DNA from: a virus
Virus record (IMG/VR): IMGVR_UViG_3300020462_000028
Coordinates: 1-30,917 of that record
Reading direction: 5' to 3' (one strand)
Length of the DNA: 30,917 nucleotides
In this document: positions 15,119-24,299 of the stretch, piece by piece
Layout: the number at the start of each line of letters is the position of its first letter
How positions within the stretch are numbered: position 1 is the stretch's first letter
Program-made: the position numbers and the translations under genes
Notes under the pieces: model-generated
Databases searched by the model: none
The model's input: only the letters and a program-made list of their open reading frames with translations
Told to the model about the DNA's origin: nothing

Positions 15119-15934
15119 CTATCCTACCATATATGTTGGGGGTAATTCAAATGCAAGTTGTATTTGTTCTTCTAACTTATTTAATTCTTCTTGTGCTTGT
15201 GTATATATTTGTTCACCATTCATAGTTACACCACCCAACATTTGCACGCCTTGAAACTTAGATAAGTTTGCACCCCATTGTCTTTTAATTAATTGTGTTG
15301 CATATTTTTTTAAAAATATATCATTCCATATATCTGAATATGTTGCTGGATCTAATTTACGATAACATTCTATAATGATATGTTCATCAGCAGAAATATC
15401 TGTTTGAAAGTCCATATCCAAATATAATCTATTTTGATGTTGATTGTGTCTTATAGGAACTTCACCTATTAAAACATGATCTAAAAAATCTAAATGTTTC
15501 ATTGTCATTTCATAGTGTATAATAGATGTAGAACTAAAATCATATAAATCATTAAGTCTAAGTTGATATTTTAAATCAAACATATTTAAAGCGTGTTTAT
15601 CTGTCATTGGAAAAACTTGTATAATTGACATAATACTAGAAGGAACTGGAATGTAATTTTTTTGTTCTTTCCAAGTCGCAGTTGTTGAGCCATCAATATC
15701 TGTTACTTGTGTTAAAGAATTATCACTTCTTGCTCTTGTTATATCAGCTTCTGTAACTTGATATTTAAGATACATTCTTTCAACACCATCATAGTGATAT
15801 TGAGAGAAGTATTGTAATGCTTCATCTATTCTATCATCTACTTGATCTGGATCAACATTAATTTCAATTACAGGTTTTCCTAGACTTCTAAGACAATAAT
15901 CTTTAAATGTTGTTCTTGTTGTTGGTGTTGCCAT
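15119..15934 (-). CDS. 13: Neck protein gp13
   Basis: This is the head-completion protein that binds the portal and gp14. It has 271 residues (T4 gp13 has 309). The start MATPTTRTTFKDYCLRSLGK, followed by the VIEINVDPDQVDDRIDEALQ, YFSQYHYDG and MYLKYQVT segments, closely follows marine gp13. Later stretches are PVPSSIMSIIQVFP, FDLKYQLRLNDLYDF and KYATQLIKRQWGANLSKFQG. GAGAGGAAAG precedes the ATG. It sits just after the fibre island, and no clear late box precedes it, so it may be read through from the LamG gene. Confidence 0.95.
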   Translation of the reverse strand: MATPTTRTTFKDYCLRSLGKPVIEINVDPDQVDDRIDEALQYFSQYHYDGVERMYLKYQVTEADITRARSDNSLTQVTDIDGSTTATWKEQKNYIPVPSSIMSIIQVFPMTDKHALNMFDLKYQLRLNDLYDFSSTSIIHYEMTMKHLDFLDHVLIGEVPIRHNQHQNRLYLDMDFQTDISADEHIIIECYRKLDPATYSDIWNDIFLKKYATQLIKRQWGANLSKFQGVQMLGGVTMNGEQIYTQAQEELNKLEEQIQLAFELPPTYMVG

Positions 15935-15951
15935 TTTCTTTCCTCTCTATA

Positions 15952-18900
15952 TTAATACGGCAAAAACTTAGTAGCGATTGGATCTCCTACTCCAGTTAAT
16001 ATATGATTATTTCCAGAGATATCAGTAAACGAATTACTTGTAATTGCTGTAAGAACTGAACACTGACCACTAGGAATAGATGTATTAACATTAGTTGTAC
16101 TAGAATACGTTCCACCAGTTGGTGTTAAATTTCCTGTCGGTACTGCAAAATTACCAGTATAAACAGCCGTACCTTTGATTACTCTGAAGTTGCTAAGATA
16201 AAAATTAGGTGTTTGATCAGGGCCGTACATAGCACCTAGTCCTAAATAATCACCAGTACTATAGTTTGTAGTATCGCTTCTAGTATATATTTGAGTTCCA
16301 TCTTTATATACATATATATTACTTGAAGTTTTTGTCATAGCGTAATGCACCCAAGTATCAGCAACCGCTGCATTTGCAACCCCAAATGCATATTCACCAC
16401 CTGCTCCATAAAGCTTTAATGTAGTTGCACTAGCTAAACCAAGACTCACAGAGGTAGTATAATTAGCTCCAAACCCAAGAGCATGATTTCCACCAACTTG
16501 CCAAAACCCATTATTATTAGAGCCGCCTCCTAAATAGTAAACCCACCCTTCAATAGTCCAATCGCCTGTACCTAACGTAAAATCAGCGTTTTGTTGTGCT
16601 TTCACTACGTTATTACTATTACCAGAAAAATAAAATGATCCACCAGGCAAACTCTCAAAAGGTGTTGCATAATGAAATGCTGTATTTCCATTAAGAGTTA
16701 ACGCATGAGTTCCAGAACTTTCGTCAGTTGTGGCAATTTCAACTTTTCTTGAGTCTGCTGTCACAGTTCCTTGAGGCATTGTAATAGTTTTACTAGTACC
16801 ACTATTATCAGTTAAGACATTAGAATCGCCTTGTGCTGTTAATAATACTGTACCACTTACGGCTGTCGCTGGAGTTGTCGGTACAGCAAATTTAGCAGCA
16901 GAAGTTTGTAATGCTGTACCTTTAATAACTCTAAAGTCACTTATCAATATTCCATTATCCCAACCATAATTACCACTCATTTCTCCACCAATACGTAATT
17001 GTGATGTTGAAGGAGCATGAGTATAACTTCTTGTCCAACTTTGGCCTGTCGTAATTATACTACCAGAAGAATTTGTAGTATTACCATTGAGAGATATGTA
17101 ATGATTATTTCCATGTCTACAAAATCTTACATAATACCATTGACCAGTTTCTGATCCAAAATCAGTTAGATTTATTTGACCAGAACCTGTTCCTGCTACA
17201 TCCCAAAAGTTTAATCTATTACTACTTTGTGTATAATATATTTGAATAGCATCAGAATTAGCTGTGCCTGCACCAAAAAACCAATTGTTACTACTAGGAG
17301 TTGCTAATAAGTAAAACCAAAAATCTATAGTCCAACTACCAGAACCCATAGACATATCAGCATGGGTTACTAATAAATTTTCAGCATTTGCATTAAATAA
17401 ATAAGATCCAGATGAAGCATAAACAGGCGTAGGATTTCTACCAATTAACAGTTTTGTGTTAGCTACACCAGGCGATGATGGTGAACTTGGTACAGGTATT
17501 GAACTAACAAAAGGTGAGGCCGCATTTGCAACTGCATCTCCTCTTGCAGTTAAAGATACACTTGATGCACTATCATCATTAATTCCGCCAGATTCATTTG
17601 CAGTTAAAAGTTTAGTGTGACCAGAGGGTATTGATGTATTAACATTTGTAGTGGAATAATAAGTTCCACCAGTTAATGTTAGTGGGCCAGTGGGTGGAGT
17701 AAAAGCACTACTATAAACTCCAGTTCCAACAACATATCTTACGTTTGAGATTTTGCCAGGAATTAAATAGCTATTATTATAGTAACCACCAATATTAATT
17801 TTTGTTACAGTATAATTTTTTGCATCAGATACAGATATAACCTCTACGCCATCAACATAAAGTTTTGTAACATTGCTTATTCTAACATAAGCAATGTGAT
17901 GCCATGTGTTCACAGTTGGCATAAGACCTGTAGTAGAATTTTGGTGAGTATCATTGTAGTATATTTGATAATTACCACTAGCATTATATGCAAAACCAAT
18001 ACCATTATATTGATTAGTACCAGAGAGTTCATTAGTGTGAATACCAATAATACCCTCTTGGGTCGCTACACTAGTAGTATTAAAAAAACATTCTAAAGTA
18101 AAATCACTAGTACCAGCTGCTGTTACTGTACCAGTTACCCAATCACCAGATCCATCAAGAAGAAAAGAACCATTTGCAGGAGCAGCTGTTACAGAATAAG
18201 CAGCAGACCCTTTTATAATTCTTGCATTTGAAATATAACCATCAAAATATTGACTAGGACTACCAGCATTTGTTTGTGCCCCAATAGCTAATGGTTCTGT
18301 TCCATTGTGAATAGTACCTTGAGTTCCAGTAGAAGCTTGTTGACTGCCGTTAACGAATAATTTTATAGTATCGCTAACACCCATTGCAACTACATGATAC
18401 CAAGTATGATTAGATATTGGTTTATCACCTGTTACAATTATATTGGTACTGCCATCATTCGTGTAAAGAAGTTGTAGTTTATTACCAGTGCTTTCACCTA
18501 TTCTTAATATGTAGTCTTTTCCTGTTCCAGTACTACTCCATTTATTGATAATGTGGTGAGAGTCAGAAGCAGCAGAGTTTTGTTGCCATATCCATGCGTC
18601 TAATGTAAAATCCCCAGTTCCTAGATCAAAATCATCATGGTCTGCTAATTGTATATAATCGCCCGTACCATCAAAATAAAGTGAGCCTGAAACTGAGAAT
18701 GCTAAACCAAAATTTTGTAAAGTTGTTGCGGCATTCGTACCATCAGATATTGAAAAATTAAGCGAAAAATCACCAGCATAGCTTGCGTTTGTACTAGGCG
18801 TTATTTTAATAAATCTATTTGTTGTATTAGTACTAGCAGCTAACGCAGAATAAGTTCCACCAGATGTTGCACTACTTGTTACTGTTGCTGTTGTGCCACC

Positions 18901-19443
18901 CCCATTTGTAAGTGACCCAGCAGTTACAGCATATGAATATTGTAGAGTAGTGCCTTCATCTACATCCGTACCTACAAGCTCTATAGTTGTAGCCGTACCT
19001 TCTGAACTCAACGTAACATCTGTGCCAGATGCAGGGCTTACAAGTGTAGGGCTTGTATTTACTGTGGCTACTTTGTACCATCCAGACCCATTAAAAATGT
19101 AAAGGCCTGAATTTGCAGTAACTAGAGCTTGATCCCCAGCATTAGGAGAAGTAGCTGTCATTGCCGCAATATTTGCAAATACAGTAGTTCCACCACCAGC
19201 ATTTGAATCTGCAGCTGATCCACCAGAAGCTTGTGTTTGAAATTGTACTTTGTTATCACTTCCCTTTTTTATAATAACTTTATTACTAGAATCGCCTATA
19301 TGAACTTCATCTGCTATAATTTTTTTAAGATTATTAGAAGTGTCAGTTACTTTTAAATCACCAGAATCAGTATTTAACTGGGTAGTGCCAATTTTAATGG
19401 GTGATGTTCCACCTCTGTCTGCTCTATCTCTAGCCCTTGTCAT
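15952..19443 (-). CDS. Tail fibre / adhesin with four LamG-like domains
   Basis: This 1163-residue virion protein is likely to be a receptor-binding fibre. The N-terminal 130 residues (SPIKIGTTQLNTDSGDLKV, then a Gly/Ala linker) resemble the virion-anchoring ends of the neighbouring fibres. Residues 130-250 look like a cadherin/Ig-like beta domain (LVGTDVDEGTTLQYSYAV). Four LamG/concanavalin-type jellyrolls follow at about 252-415, 425-588, 680-855 and 935-1105. Each has a strand pattern like GTGDFTLDAWIW, a WYHVV/WVHYA centre with xLFVNGxQ-like hairpins, and a closing (I/F)(R/S)NxRxIKGTA motif. A linker TNVNTSIPSG is used twice (residues 599 and 1118). LamG domains commonly bind glycans, so a surface polysaccharide ligand is likely but inferred. 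A TATAAATA box lies 26 bases upstream. It is not a standard T4 gene at this place. Confidence 0.88.
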   Translation of the reverse strand: MTRARDRADRGGTSPIKIGTTQLNTDSGDLKVTDTSNNLKKIIADEVHIGDSSNKVIIKKGSDNKVQFQTQASGGSAADSNAGGGTTVFANIAAMTATSPNAGDQALVTANSGLYIFNGSGWYKVATVNTSPTLVSPASGTDVTLSSEGTATTIELVGTDVDEGTTLQYSYAVTAGSLTNGGGTTATVTSSATSGGTYSALAASTNTTNRFIKITPSTNASYAGDFSLNFSISDGTNAATTLQNFGLAFSVSGSLYFDGTGDYIQLADHDDFDLGTGDFTLDAWIWQQNSAASDSHHIINKWSSTGTGKDYILRIGESTGNKLQLLYTNDGSTNIIVTGDKPISNHTWYHVVAMGVSDTIKLFVNGSQQASTGTQGTIHNGTEPLAIGAQTNAGSPSQYFDGYISNARIIKGSAAYSVTAAPANGSFLLDGSGDWVTGTVTAAGTSDFTLECFFNTTSVATQEGIIGIHTNELSGTNQYNGIGFAYNASGNYQIYYNDTHQNSTTGLMPTVNTWHHIAYVRISNVTKLYVDGVEVISVSDAKNYTVTKINIGGYYNNSYLIPGKISNVRYVVGTGVYSSAFTPPTGPLTLTGGTYYSTTNVNTSIPSGHTKLLTANESGGINDDSASSVSLTARGDAVANAASPFVSSIPVPSSPSSPGVANTKLLIGRNPTPVYASSGSYLFNANAENLLVTHADMSMGSGSWTIDFWFYLLATPSSNNWFFGAGTANSDAIQIYYTQSSNRLNFWDVAGTGSGQINLTDFGSETGQWYYVRFCRHGNNHYISLNGNTTNSSGSIITTGQSWTRSYTHAPSTSQLRIGGEMSGNYGWDNGILISDFRVIKGTALQTSAAKFAVPTTPATAVSGTVLLTAQGDSNVLTDNSGTSKTITMPQGTVTADSRKVEIATTDESSGTHALTLNGNTAFHYATPFESLPGGSFYFSGNSNNVVKAQQNADFTLGTGDWTIEGWVYYLGGGSNNNGFWQVGGNHALGFGANYTTSVSLGLASATTLKLYGAGGEYAFGVANAAVADTWVHYAMTKTSSNIYVYKDGTQIYTRSDTTNYSTGDYLGLGAMYGPDQTPNFYLSNFRVIKGTAVYTGNFAVPTGNLTPTGGTYSSTTNVNTSIPSGQCSVLTAITSNSFTDISGNNHILTGVGDPIATKFLPY

Positions 19444-19468
19444 CTATTTTATCCCTTTTAACTACAAC

Positions 19469-19476
19469 TATTTATA
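19469..19476 (-). promoter_or_regulatory. Late promoter box (TATAAATA) upstream of the LamG gene
   Basis: An exact minus-strand TATAAATA followed by G lies in the short gap before the LamG fibre gene and ends 26 bases before its start, with AGGG between as ribosome binding site. Confidence 0.7.
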
Positions 19477-19478
19477 AC

Positions 19479-20531
19479 TTATGATATAGAAAAATAAACT
19501 AAACCATTTCCAGCTGGAACAACATCAGTGCCTTGAGTGCTTAATTGTCCTTGTGCGTATTTAACATGACTATTACCAGCCCAATTTGAATTTGCAAGTA
19601 AAGTATTTACATCTGGTGCATTATTTAATGAACTTTGTGTATTATTATTGCCAGGATTAGAAGATACTTTAGTATAAGTTTGACTAGTTGTCAATGATGT
19701 ATTATAATAACTTGAGCCACCACCAGCAGGTTTGCCGTCACCACTACCAGCACCACCACCATAATATCCACCACCGCCTCCAGAAGAATCATTAGAATTA
19801 GATACAGTTTGACTTCCACCAGTTGGACTTCCACCTTGTAGTTTTGCACCATTTGATGCACCACCAGCACTTTGACTTCCACCTACACCACTTGATGCTG
19901 TTGTTGCTGAAGCAGAATCACCAGTTGCTCCACCACCAGACCCACCATGTCCAGCATATCCACAAGTTCCACCGCCTCCAGCTGCAATCATTAATATATC
20001 ACTATCACTCATACCTGTAGCAAAAGTTGCTTTAGATAACATAGTCATTCCACCACCACCAGCACCAGAAGCGTCACCTTTTACTCCAAAACCACCATTA
20101 GGCCAACCAGCATCTCCACCATTACCATTACCAGCATTAGTGCCTCCACCAGCTTCCCCAATATAAAGATAATATGTTGTTCCAGTTTGTAATGTAGTAG
20201 TTGCATAACACAAAGCACCATTACCAGAATGATAACCAGCAGTATATTTTCCAACACCACCAGCTGCACCCCATAGATAAAAAGTAACAGTTACATTAGT
20301 TGCTCCAACTGTAATAGAGTGAGCCCACTCTCCGCCATGTCTTACATAACCAGTATTGCCTGGAAAAAATGTATTAATTGATCCATTTGAATTTATTTTA
20401 AAAGAATGGGGAGCTGGAAACCCACCATCACGATTTAATGCAGTTATAAAATTAGGTTTAAATATACCAGAAGCTTCTGTTCCAGACACAGTTCTAAAAT
20501 TTGATATTAATCCACCTCTAGCCTTTGCCAT
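19479..20531 (-). CDS. Glycine-rich adhesin (ALK-type Gly-rich / gp38-like)
   Basis: This 350-residue protein is very rich in Gly, Ser and Asn. A beta lead-in (TVTFYLWGAAGG near residue 82) is followed by GEAGGGTNAGNGNGGDAGWP, GVKGDASGAGGGGMTML, then ILMIAAGGGGTCGYAGHGGS and SSGGGGGYYGGGAGSG. The order W-GAxGG...TTYYLYIGE...GGGG...ILMIAAGGGG is the pattern of the glycine-rich domain known from ALK-type receptors and found in phage adhesins. T4-like gp38 adhesins also place poly-Gly strands at the fibre tip. It therefore probably binds the host surface. The N-terminus MAKARGGLISNFRTVSG may anchor it. It overlaps no neighbour but begins two bases after the preceding stop. Confidence 0.8.
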   Translation of the reverse strand: MAKARGGLISNFRTVSGTEASGIFKPNFITALNRDGGFPAPHSFKINSNGSINTFFPGNTGYVRHGGEWAHSITVGATNVTVTFYLWGAAGGVGKYTAGYHSGNGALCYATTTLQTGTTYYLYIGEAGGGTNAGNGNGGDAGWPNGGFGVKGDASGAGGGGMTMLSKATFATGMSDSDILMIAAGGGGTCGYAGHGGSGGGATGDSASATTASSGVGGSQSAGGASNGAKLQGGSPTGGSQTVSNSNDSSGGGGGYYGGGAGSGDGKPAGGGSSYYNTSLTTSQTYTKVSSNPGNNNTQSSLNNAPDVNTLLANSNWAGNSHVKYAQGQLSTQGTDVVPAGNGLVYFSIS

Positions 20532-20533
20532 TT

Positions 20534-20887
20534 TTAACTAATTTCCTCGTAACTACAAACTGCTTCAACATCTGAGGCTGCACTTGCTGTAAGTCTTAAT
20601 GCATCTCCTTCTTCAAGATATATTGCTTTTGAAAGAACATCTATTGTAGAATCAGCAGGAACTGAAACTGTTTTCATAATATGATATGCAGTACTACTTC
20701 TAAAAATATCTATGTTTATTGTAGCAAGATTTACTCCATCAACATTTGATATGTATAAAGCATTTACTTTAAAAACTTTTCCAGATGAGCCTGCATTAGT
20801 TACGATTGCAGTTGCAGAAGTTCCAACAGCCTGAACGGCTGTTTTTCCTGTAATTGTTGCTACATTTACTATATTTGGTGCCGCCAT
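20534..20887 (-). CDS. Small virion protein (beta-sandwich type)
   Basis: This 117-residue Ala-, Val- and Ser-rich protein begins MAAPNIVNVATITGKTAV. The pattern of alternating strands (VFKVNALYISNVDGVNLATI, AYHIMKTVSVPADSTIDVLS, AIYLEEGDALRLTAS) resembles small beta-sandwich virion proteins that are common beside fibre genes in marine myoviruses. No catalytic motif, signal peptide or membrane segment is seen. It sits between a fibre gene and the glycine-rich adhesin with very small gaps, so a fibre-associated role such as a connector or head fibre is inferred from context only. Confidence 0.75.
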   Translation of the reverse strand: MAAPNIVNVATITGKTAVQAVGTSATAIVTNAGSSGKVFKVNALYISNVDGVNLATINIDIFRSSTAYHIMKTVSVPADSTIDVLSKAIYLEEGDALRLTASAASDVEAVCSYEEIS

Positions 20888-20903
20888 TTTTATCCCCTAT
20901 ATT

Positions 20904-22844
20904 TTATCCACCGAAAACGATTGACATTGCGATTGCTTTTCCAGTAGAAGCACCCCCTAAATTATTTAGAGCTGTTGTTGCATTGTTAACATCAGATAAA
21001 TTACTACTTATTTTTAGTGCGTTTGCAACTGAATAACTTTCAAAAACAAGGATTTCTAATATATCACTTGTAGCTGCTCCAGATGCTAGAGTTACAGTAG
21101 TACCACCAGATACAGTAAAATCGCCTTGTTGTTTATTTAATTTAGAACCATTTAAAAATACTTCTACATTATCTGCAAGAAAAGAAAGAGTTTGTGAAGC
21201 TGCATCTGCACCAGTAAATGCAGTTTGATTGTTAGTTGCAACATAAGTGTATCTATTTCCTACTACTGCATTATTTTCAGTAACGCCTCTTACATTAATC
21301 TCGTCATTATTTGCTGGTGTATAAGTGAATGTTAAAACACTTGTTCCAGTATTAAATGTATAGTCAGTAGCTGGTACTAGTAAACTACCATTTACAAATA
21401 CCATAAATTGATCTATATTTACATAAGAATTTGTTAATGTAAATGTAGTTGCAGATCCATTTGCAGTAAATTTATCTAATTTTATTCTACCAACACCTAT
21501 ACTTCTTACAACAATTTCTGAAGAATTAACAGGTGTAAATGTAAATGTTAATGTTTGACCACTTATAGCATAATCTGTAGTTGGTGTTAAATGTTGACCA
21601 TTATAAAATACAACAGCACCATCAGTTGTAAAAAGATTTGATAATGTAAATGTAGTTGTAGATCCATTGCCTGTAAATGTTTCTCTAACAGTATTTGTAA
21701 CTTGATAAGTAGGATCAGTAATAGTAATTGTTTTATCTACACCAGTTCCAGATGCAGTTACAGAACTACCTACAAAGTTTAAAGAACTTGCAGCTGTAGA
21801 TAATGCACTACCTTCGTCTTTTACTGTTATTGCACTTCCACCACCACCACCAGATGATGCGATTGTAATTGCATCAGTACCAGCATTCGTAGTAAGTGTA
21901 ATATTAGAACCAGCAACTAATGTTAAAGTATCAGTAGCACTATCTGCTACTACATCACTTTGACCAGAAACTGAAATTGTTTTAAAAGTATTACTTGCAC
22001 CACCAGAAGCTGCAGATTCTAAACCAATAGTTCCTGCTGAGTGGTCATATGTCATTACATAGTTATCTTGTCCAGAACCTACAGTTTGATCTGCATCAAA
22101 TGTAAGATTTCCTAATAATACATTACCAGTTCCATGTGGTTCTATATCAATATTTCCATTTGATGTGGAAATAATTTTATGTGTTACTACGTCAAGACTA
22201 CCGCCTAATTGTGGAGTAGAATCTTCTGCAACATTATTAATAGAAACTGCTTGAGCTCTTGCATCTGTATAGTATAAATTAGTTGAACCTTCGGTTATTG
22301 TATCTGTAGTACCTATTGTACTAGTACTTGCAGCCCAACCCATATATCCATGTGCAGAACATTGATAATACAAAACAGAAGGAGCATTTTCGGCAACTAC
22401 AATTTGTGTATATGCACCAGCATTTCCTGGCGTACCATTTGTTGTAACACCTGTAGTATATGCAGTAGTTTTAGCTGCATCTAGATAAAATCTAAAAGGA
22501 TGACCAGAGTTACTTGAATCAGTTTGATGAAATGTATAAGTATTTTTTGGAATTAATTTTAAAAATGGAGAAAATACTCCATTAATCTTATACTTACTAC
22601 TAGAACCAGTTCCATGATATGGGTGTGCAACTGTAGAAGATGCAACTGTTACATAAAAGTTTTGTGCTGATCCATCAAATGCTGTTGCATAATGATCTGA
22701 AATAGTAACAACATTATTACTACCATCTCGCATATACATTTTTCTGTCATGCGTATTAAATGCAACCTCACCCTCAACCAAATTACTTGTTGTTGGTATG
22801 GTTGAGTGGGTATGTGACCTTTTTAGTTTTACATCAATAGCCAT
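20904..22844 (-). CDS. Tail fibre with cupredoxin-like domain and beta repeats
   Basis: This 646-residue fibre protein has an N-terminal module of about 55 residues (MAIDVKLKRSHTHSTIPTTS, then LVEGEVAFNTHDRKMYMRDG) similar to that of the next fibre gene upstream. Residues of about 62-172 look like a cupredoxin: GHPFRFYLD with H115, then YYQCSAHGYMGW with C162, H165 and M168, which is a full type 1 copper ligand set with the amicyanin C-x2-H-x2-M spacing. After a Ser/Thr-rich shaft come tandem repeats FTGNGSTTTFTLSN...VVFYNGQxLxPxxDY and FTANGSATTFTL...MVFVNGSLLVPATDY, then a third, more divergent unit. The end SNLSDVNNATTALNNLGG is a common phage fibre repeat. AGGAGA precedes the ATG. Copper binding is a prediction. 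Confidence 0.85.
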   Translation of the reverse strand: MAIDVKLKRSHTHSTIPTTSNLVEGEVAFNTHDRKMYMRDGSNNVVTISDHYATAFDGSAQNFYVTVASSTVAHPYHGTGSSSKYKINGVFSPFLKLIPKNTYTFHQTDSSNSGHPFRFYLDAAKTTAYTTGVTTNGTPGNAGAYTQIVVAENAPSVLYYQCSAHGYMGWAASTSTIGTTDTITEGSTNLYYTDARAQAVSINNVAEDSTPQLGGSLDVVTHKIISTSNGNIDIEPHGTGNVLLGNLTFDADQTVGSGQDNYVMTYDHSAGTIGLESAASGGASNTFKTISVSGQSDVVADSATDTLTLVAGSNITLTTNAGTDAITIASSGGGGGSAITVKDEGSALSTAASSLNFVGSSVTASGTGVDKTITITDPTYQVTNTVRETFTGNGSTTTFTLSNLFTTDGAVVFYNGQHLTPTTDYAISGQTLTFTFTPVNSSEIVVRSIGVGRIKLDKFTANGSATTFTLTNSYVNIDQFMVFVNGSLLVPATDYTFNTGTSVLTFTYTPANNDEINVRGVTENNAVVGNRYTYVATNNQTAFTGADAASQTLSFLADNVEVFLNGSKLNKQQGDFTVSGGTTVTLASGAATSDILEILVFESYSVANALKISSNLSDVNNATTALNNLGGASTGKAIAMSIVFGG

Positions 22845-22865
22845 CAGGCATATCTCCTATATGAC

Positions 22866-22873
22866 TATTTAGA
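22866..22873 (-). promoter_or_regulatory. Late promoter-like box (TCTAAATA) upstream of the 646-residue fibre
   Basis: The minus strand reads TCTAAATA followed by G, one base off TATAAATA, ending 22 bases before the fibre start and overlapping the 3' end of the preceding gene. Confidence 0.45.
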
Positions 22874-24284
22874 ATGTTCCACCATCAAGGGAATTAGAAA
22901 CTCCCCATGTATCAGTACTAGTGTTATATAGAGCAAATTTATCTAATGTTCCCCCTCCAGTAGCACCATCTAATGCAGTTATAGTATTTAATGTATTTGC
23001 AACCAAAAGAGAACCTTTTGCAATTGTAGTTAATCCTGTACCACCAGCTGTGGCTGCAATTGCAGTTCCATTCCAAGTACCAGTTCCAATTGTTCCTAAA
23101 GTTGTAATGGATGTTTGACCAACATAAGTTGTAGCAATATTAATTGAATCAGCAGCTACAGTAATCCTATCAGCAGTTCCTACAACATCAAGTGTTGATC
23201 CACTTTTAGTAAGACCAGCACCACCAACAACATTACCAGCACCAGAAAATTGTGTAAACGCTATTGCAGTAGAACCAGGCGTAATAGCACCATTTGTTGT
23301 TACAACAAATCCATTATCAGCATTAGCTGTACCTTCTTCAACAAATACAAATGCACCAGAAGAAACATCGGCTGCACTATCAAAATCAGTTGCTCTTGTT
23401 GGAGCACCACTTGCATTTACTGTATAGATACCATTTTCTGATCCAGTTGATTGATTTTTTAAAAGTATTCTATTTCCAGTTGCAAGAGTAACACCATCAA
23501 CTGTAGAGTTATTTGCAAATGCACTTGATAAAGTTCCATTAGCTGTTGTTGCAACTCTTACAGATTCTTTAATATCTAACCCTTGAAGTTGCCCGTCAAC
23601 ATAACCTTTATTAGCTGCATGATGAGATGCAGAAGGAGTACCAACATTTTTAATTACGTTACTAGATGCATCTATACTTCCAGCTGCATCTAATTTTAAA
23701 TCTCCACTAGAAGTTGATATTGTCTGTGCATCTGCATCACCTAGTTTTATATTATCTACAGTTATAGCAGTAAATGCACTTGGATTTGTTTTAAGTTCTA
23801 TCGTACTACCATTGATTGTGAAATCATTTGCATCAAAACCCATGAAAGATAATGCACCAGATCCATTAGTTGTCATAACATTATTCGCACTTCCATCAGC
23901 AGAAGGCAAGGTAAATGTTATATTAGAACCTAATGCATTAGGCCCTTTAAGTTCAAGATAATGATTACCATTATTAGTGCCTTCATTTAACTTAATTGAA
24001 CCACCATTTGTAGCGTTAGTACCAACTAATAAATCATCTATTCTTTTATTACTATCAACAATAATAGCAGATGCTGCTGTTAATGTTCCATGAGCATGAT
24101 CCATCATGTCTGTAAAGTATTGACCACCAATAACTGTTACAGAGTTTGATGAGTCACCTACAAAAAACCTTTTTCCATTATTTGATTGTGTTCCAGATCC
24201 ATGTGTGTACGCTAATTCACCATCTTGTAGTGTTCCTGGCGCCGTGGAAGCTGTTGATCTTTTTATTTGTAATGTAATTGCCAT
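22869..24284 (-). CDS. Tail fibre protein, Ser/Thr/Asn-rich shaft
   Basis: This 471-residue fibre-like virion protein has an N-terminal module (MAITLQIKRSTASTAPGTLQ, DGELAYTHG, KRFFVGDSSNSVTVIGGQYF) that matches the fibre encoded just downstream, suggesting that both attach to the same virion part. The middle is a low-complexity beta-rich shaft. Around residues 210-340 lies KNVGTPSASHHAANKGYVDG followed by LSSAFANNSTVDGVTLATGN, typical of phage fibre domains with NKGYVD. The end GTGTWNGTAIAATAGGTGLT, then TDTWGVSNSLDGGTF, is also typical. No enzyme motif is visible. A GAGGGA site precedes the ATG and the gap to the 80-residue gene upstream is 15 bases. Confidence 0.82.
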   Translation of the reverse strand: MAITLQIKRSTASTAPGTLQDGELAYTHGSGTQSNNGKRFFVGDSSNSVTVIGGQYFTDMMDHAHGTLTAASAIIVDSNKRIDDLLVGTNATNGGSIKLNEGTNNGNHYLELKGPNALGSNITFTLPSADGSANNVMTTNGSGALSFMGFDANDFTINGSTIELKTNPSAFTAITVDNIKLGDADAQTISTSSGDLKLDAAGSIDASSNVIKNVGTPSASHHAANKGYVDGQLQGLDIKESVRVATTANGTLSSAFANNSTVDGVTLATGNRILLKNQSTGSENGIYTVNASGAPTRATDFDSAADVSSGAFVFVEEGTANADNGFVVTTNGAITPGSTAIAFTQFSGAGNVVGGAGLTKSGSTLDVVGTADRITVAADSINIATTYVGQTSITTLGTIGTGTWNGTAIAATAGGTGLTTIAKGSLLVANTLNTITALDGATGGGTLDKFALYNTSTDTWGVSNSLDGGTF

Positions 24285-24299
24285 TTTTTATATCCCTCT

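Noticed and set aside
19700-20110. Dense CCA/CCT triplets looking like a microsatellite or CRISPR-like repeat
   Set aside because: They are glycine and serine codons of the glycine-rich adhesin; there are no regular spacers or palindromic repeats.
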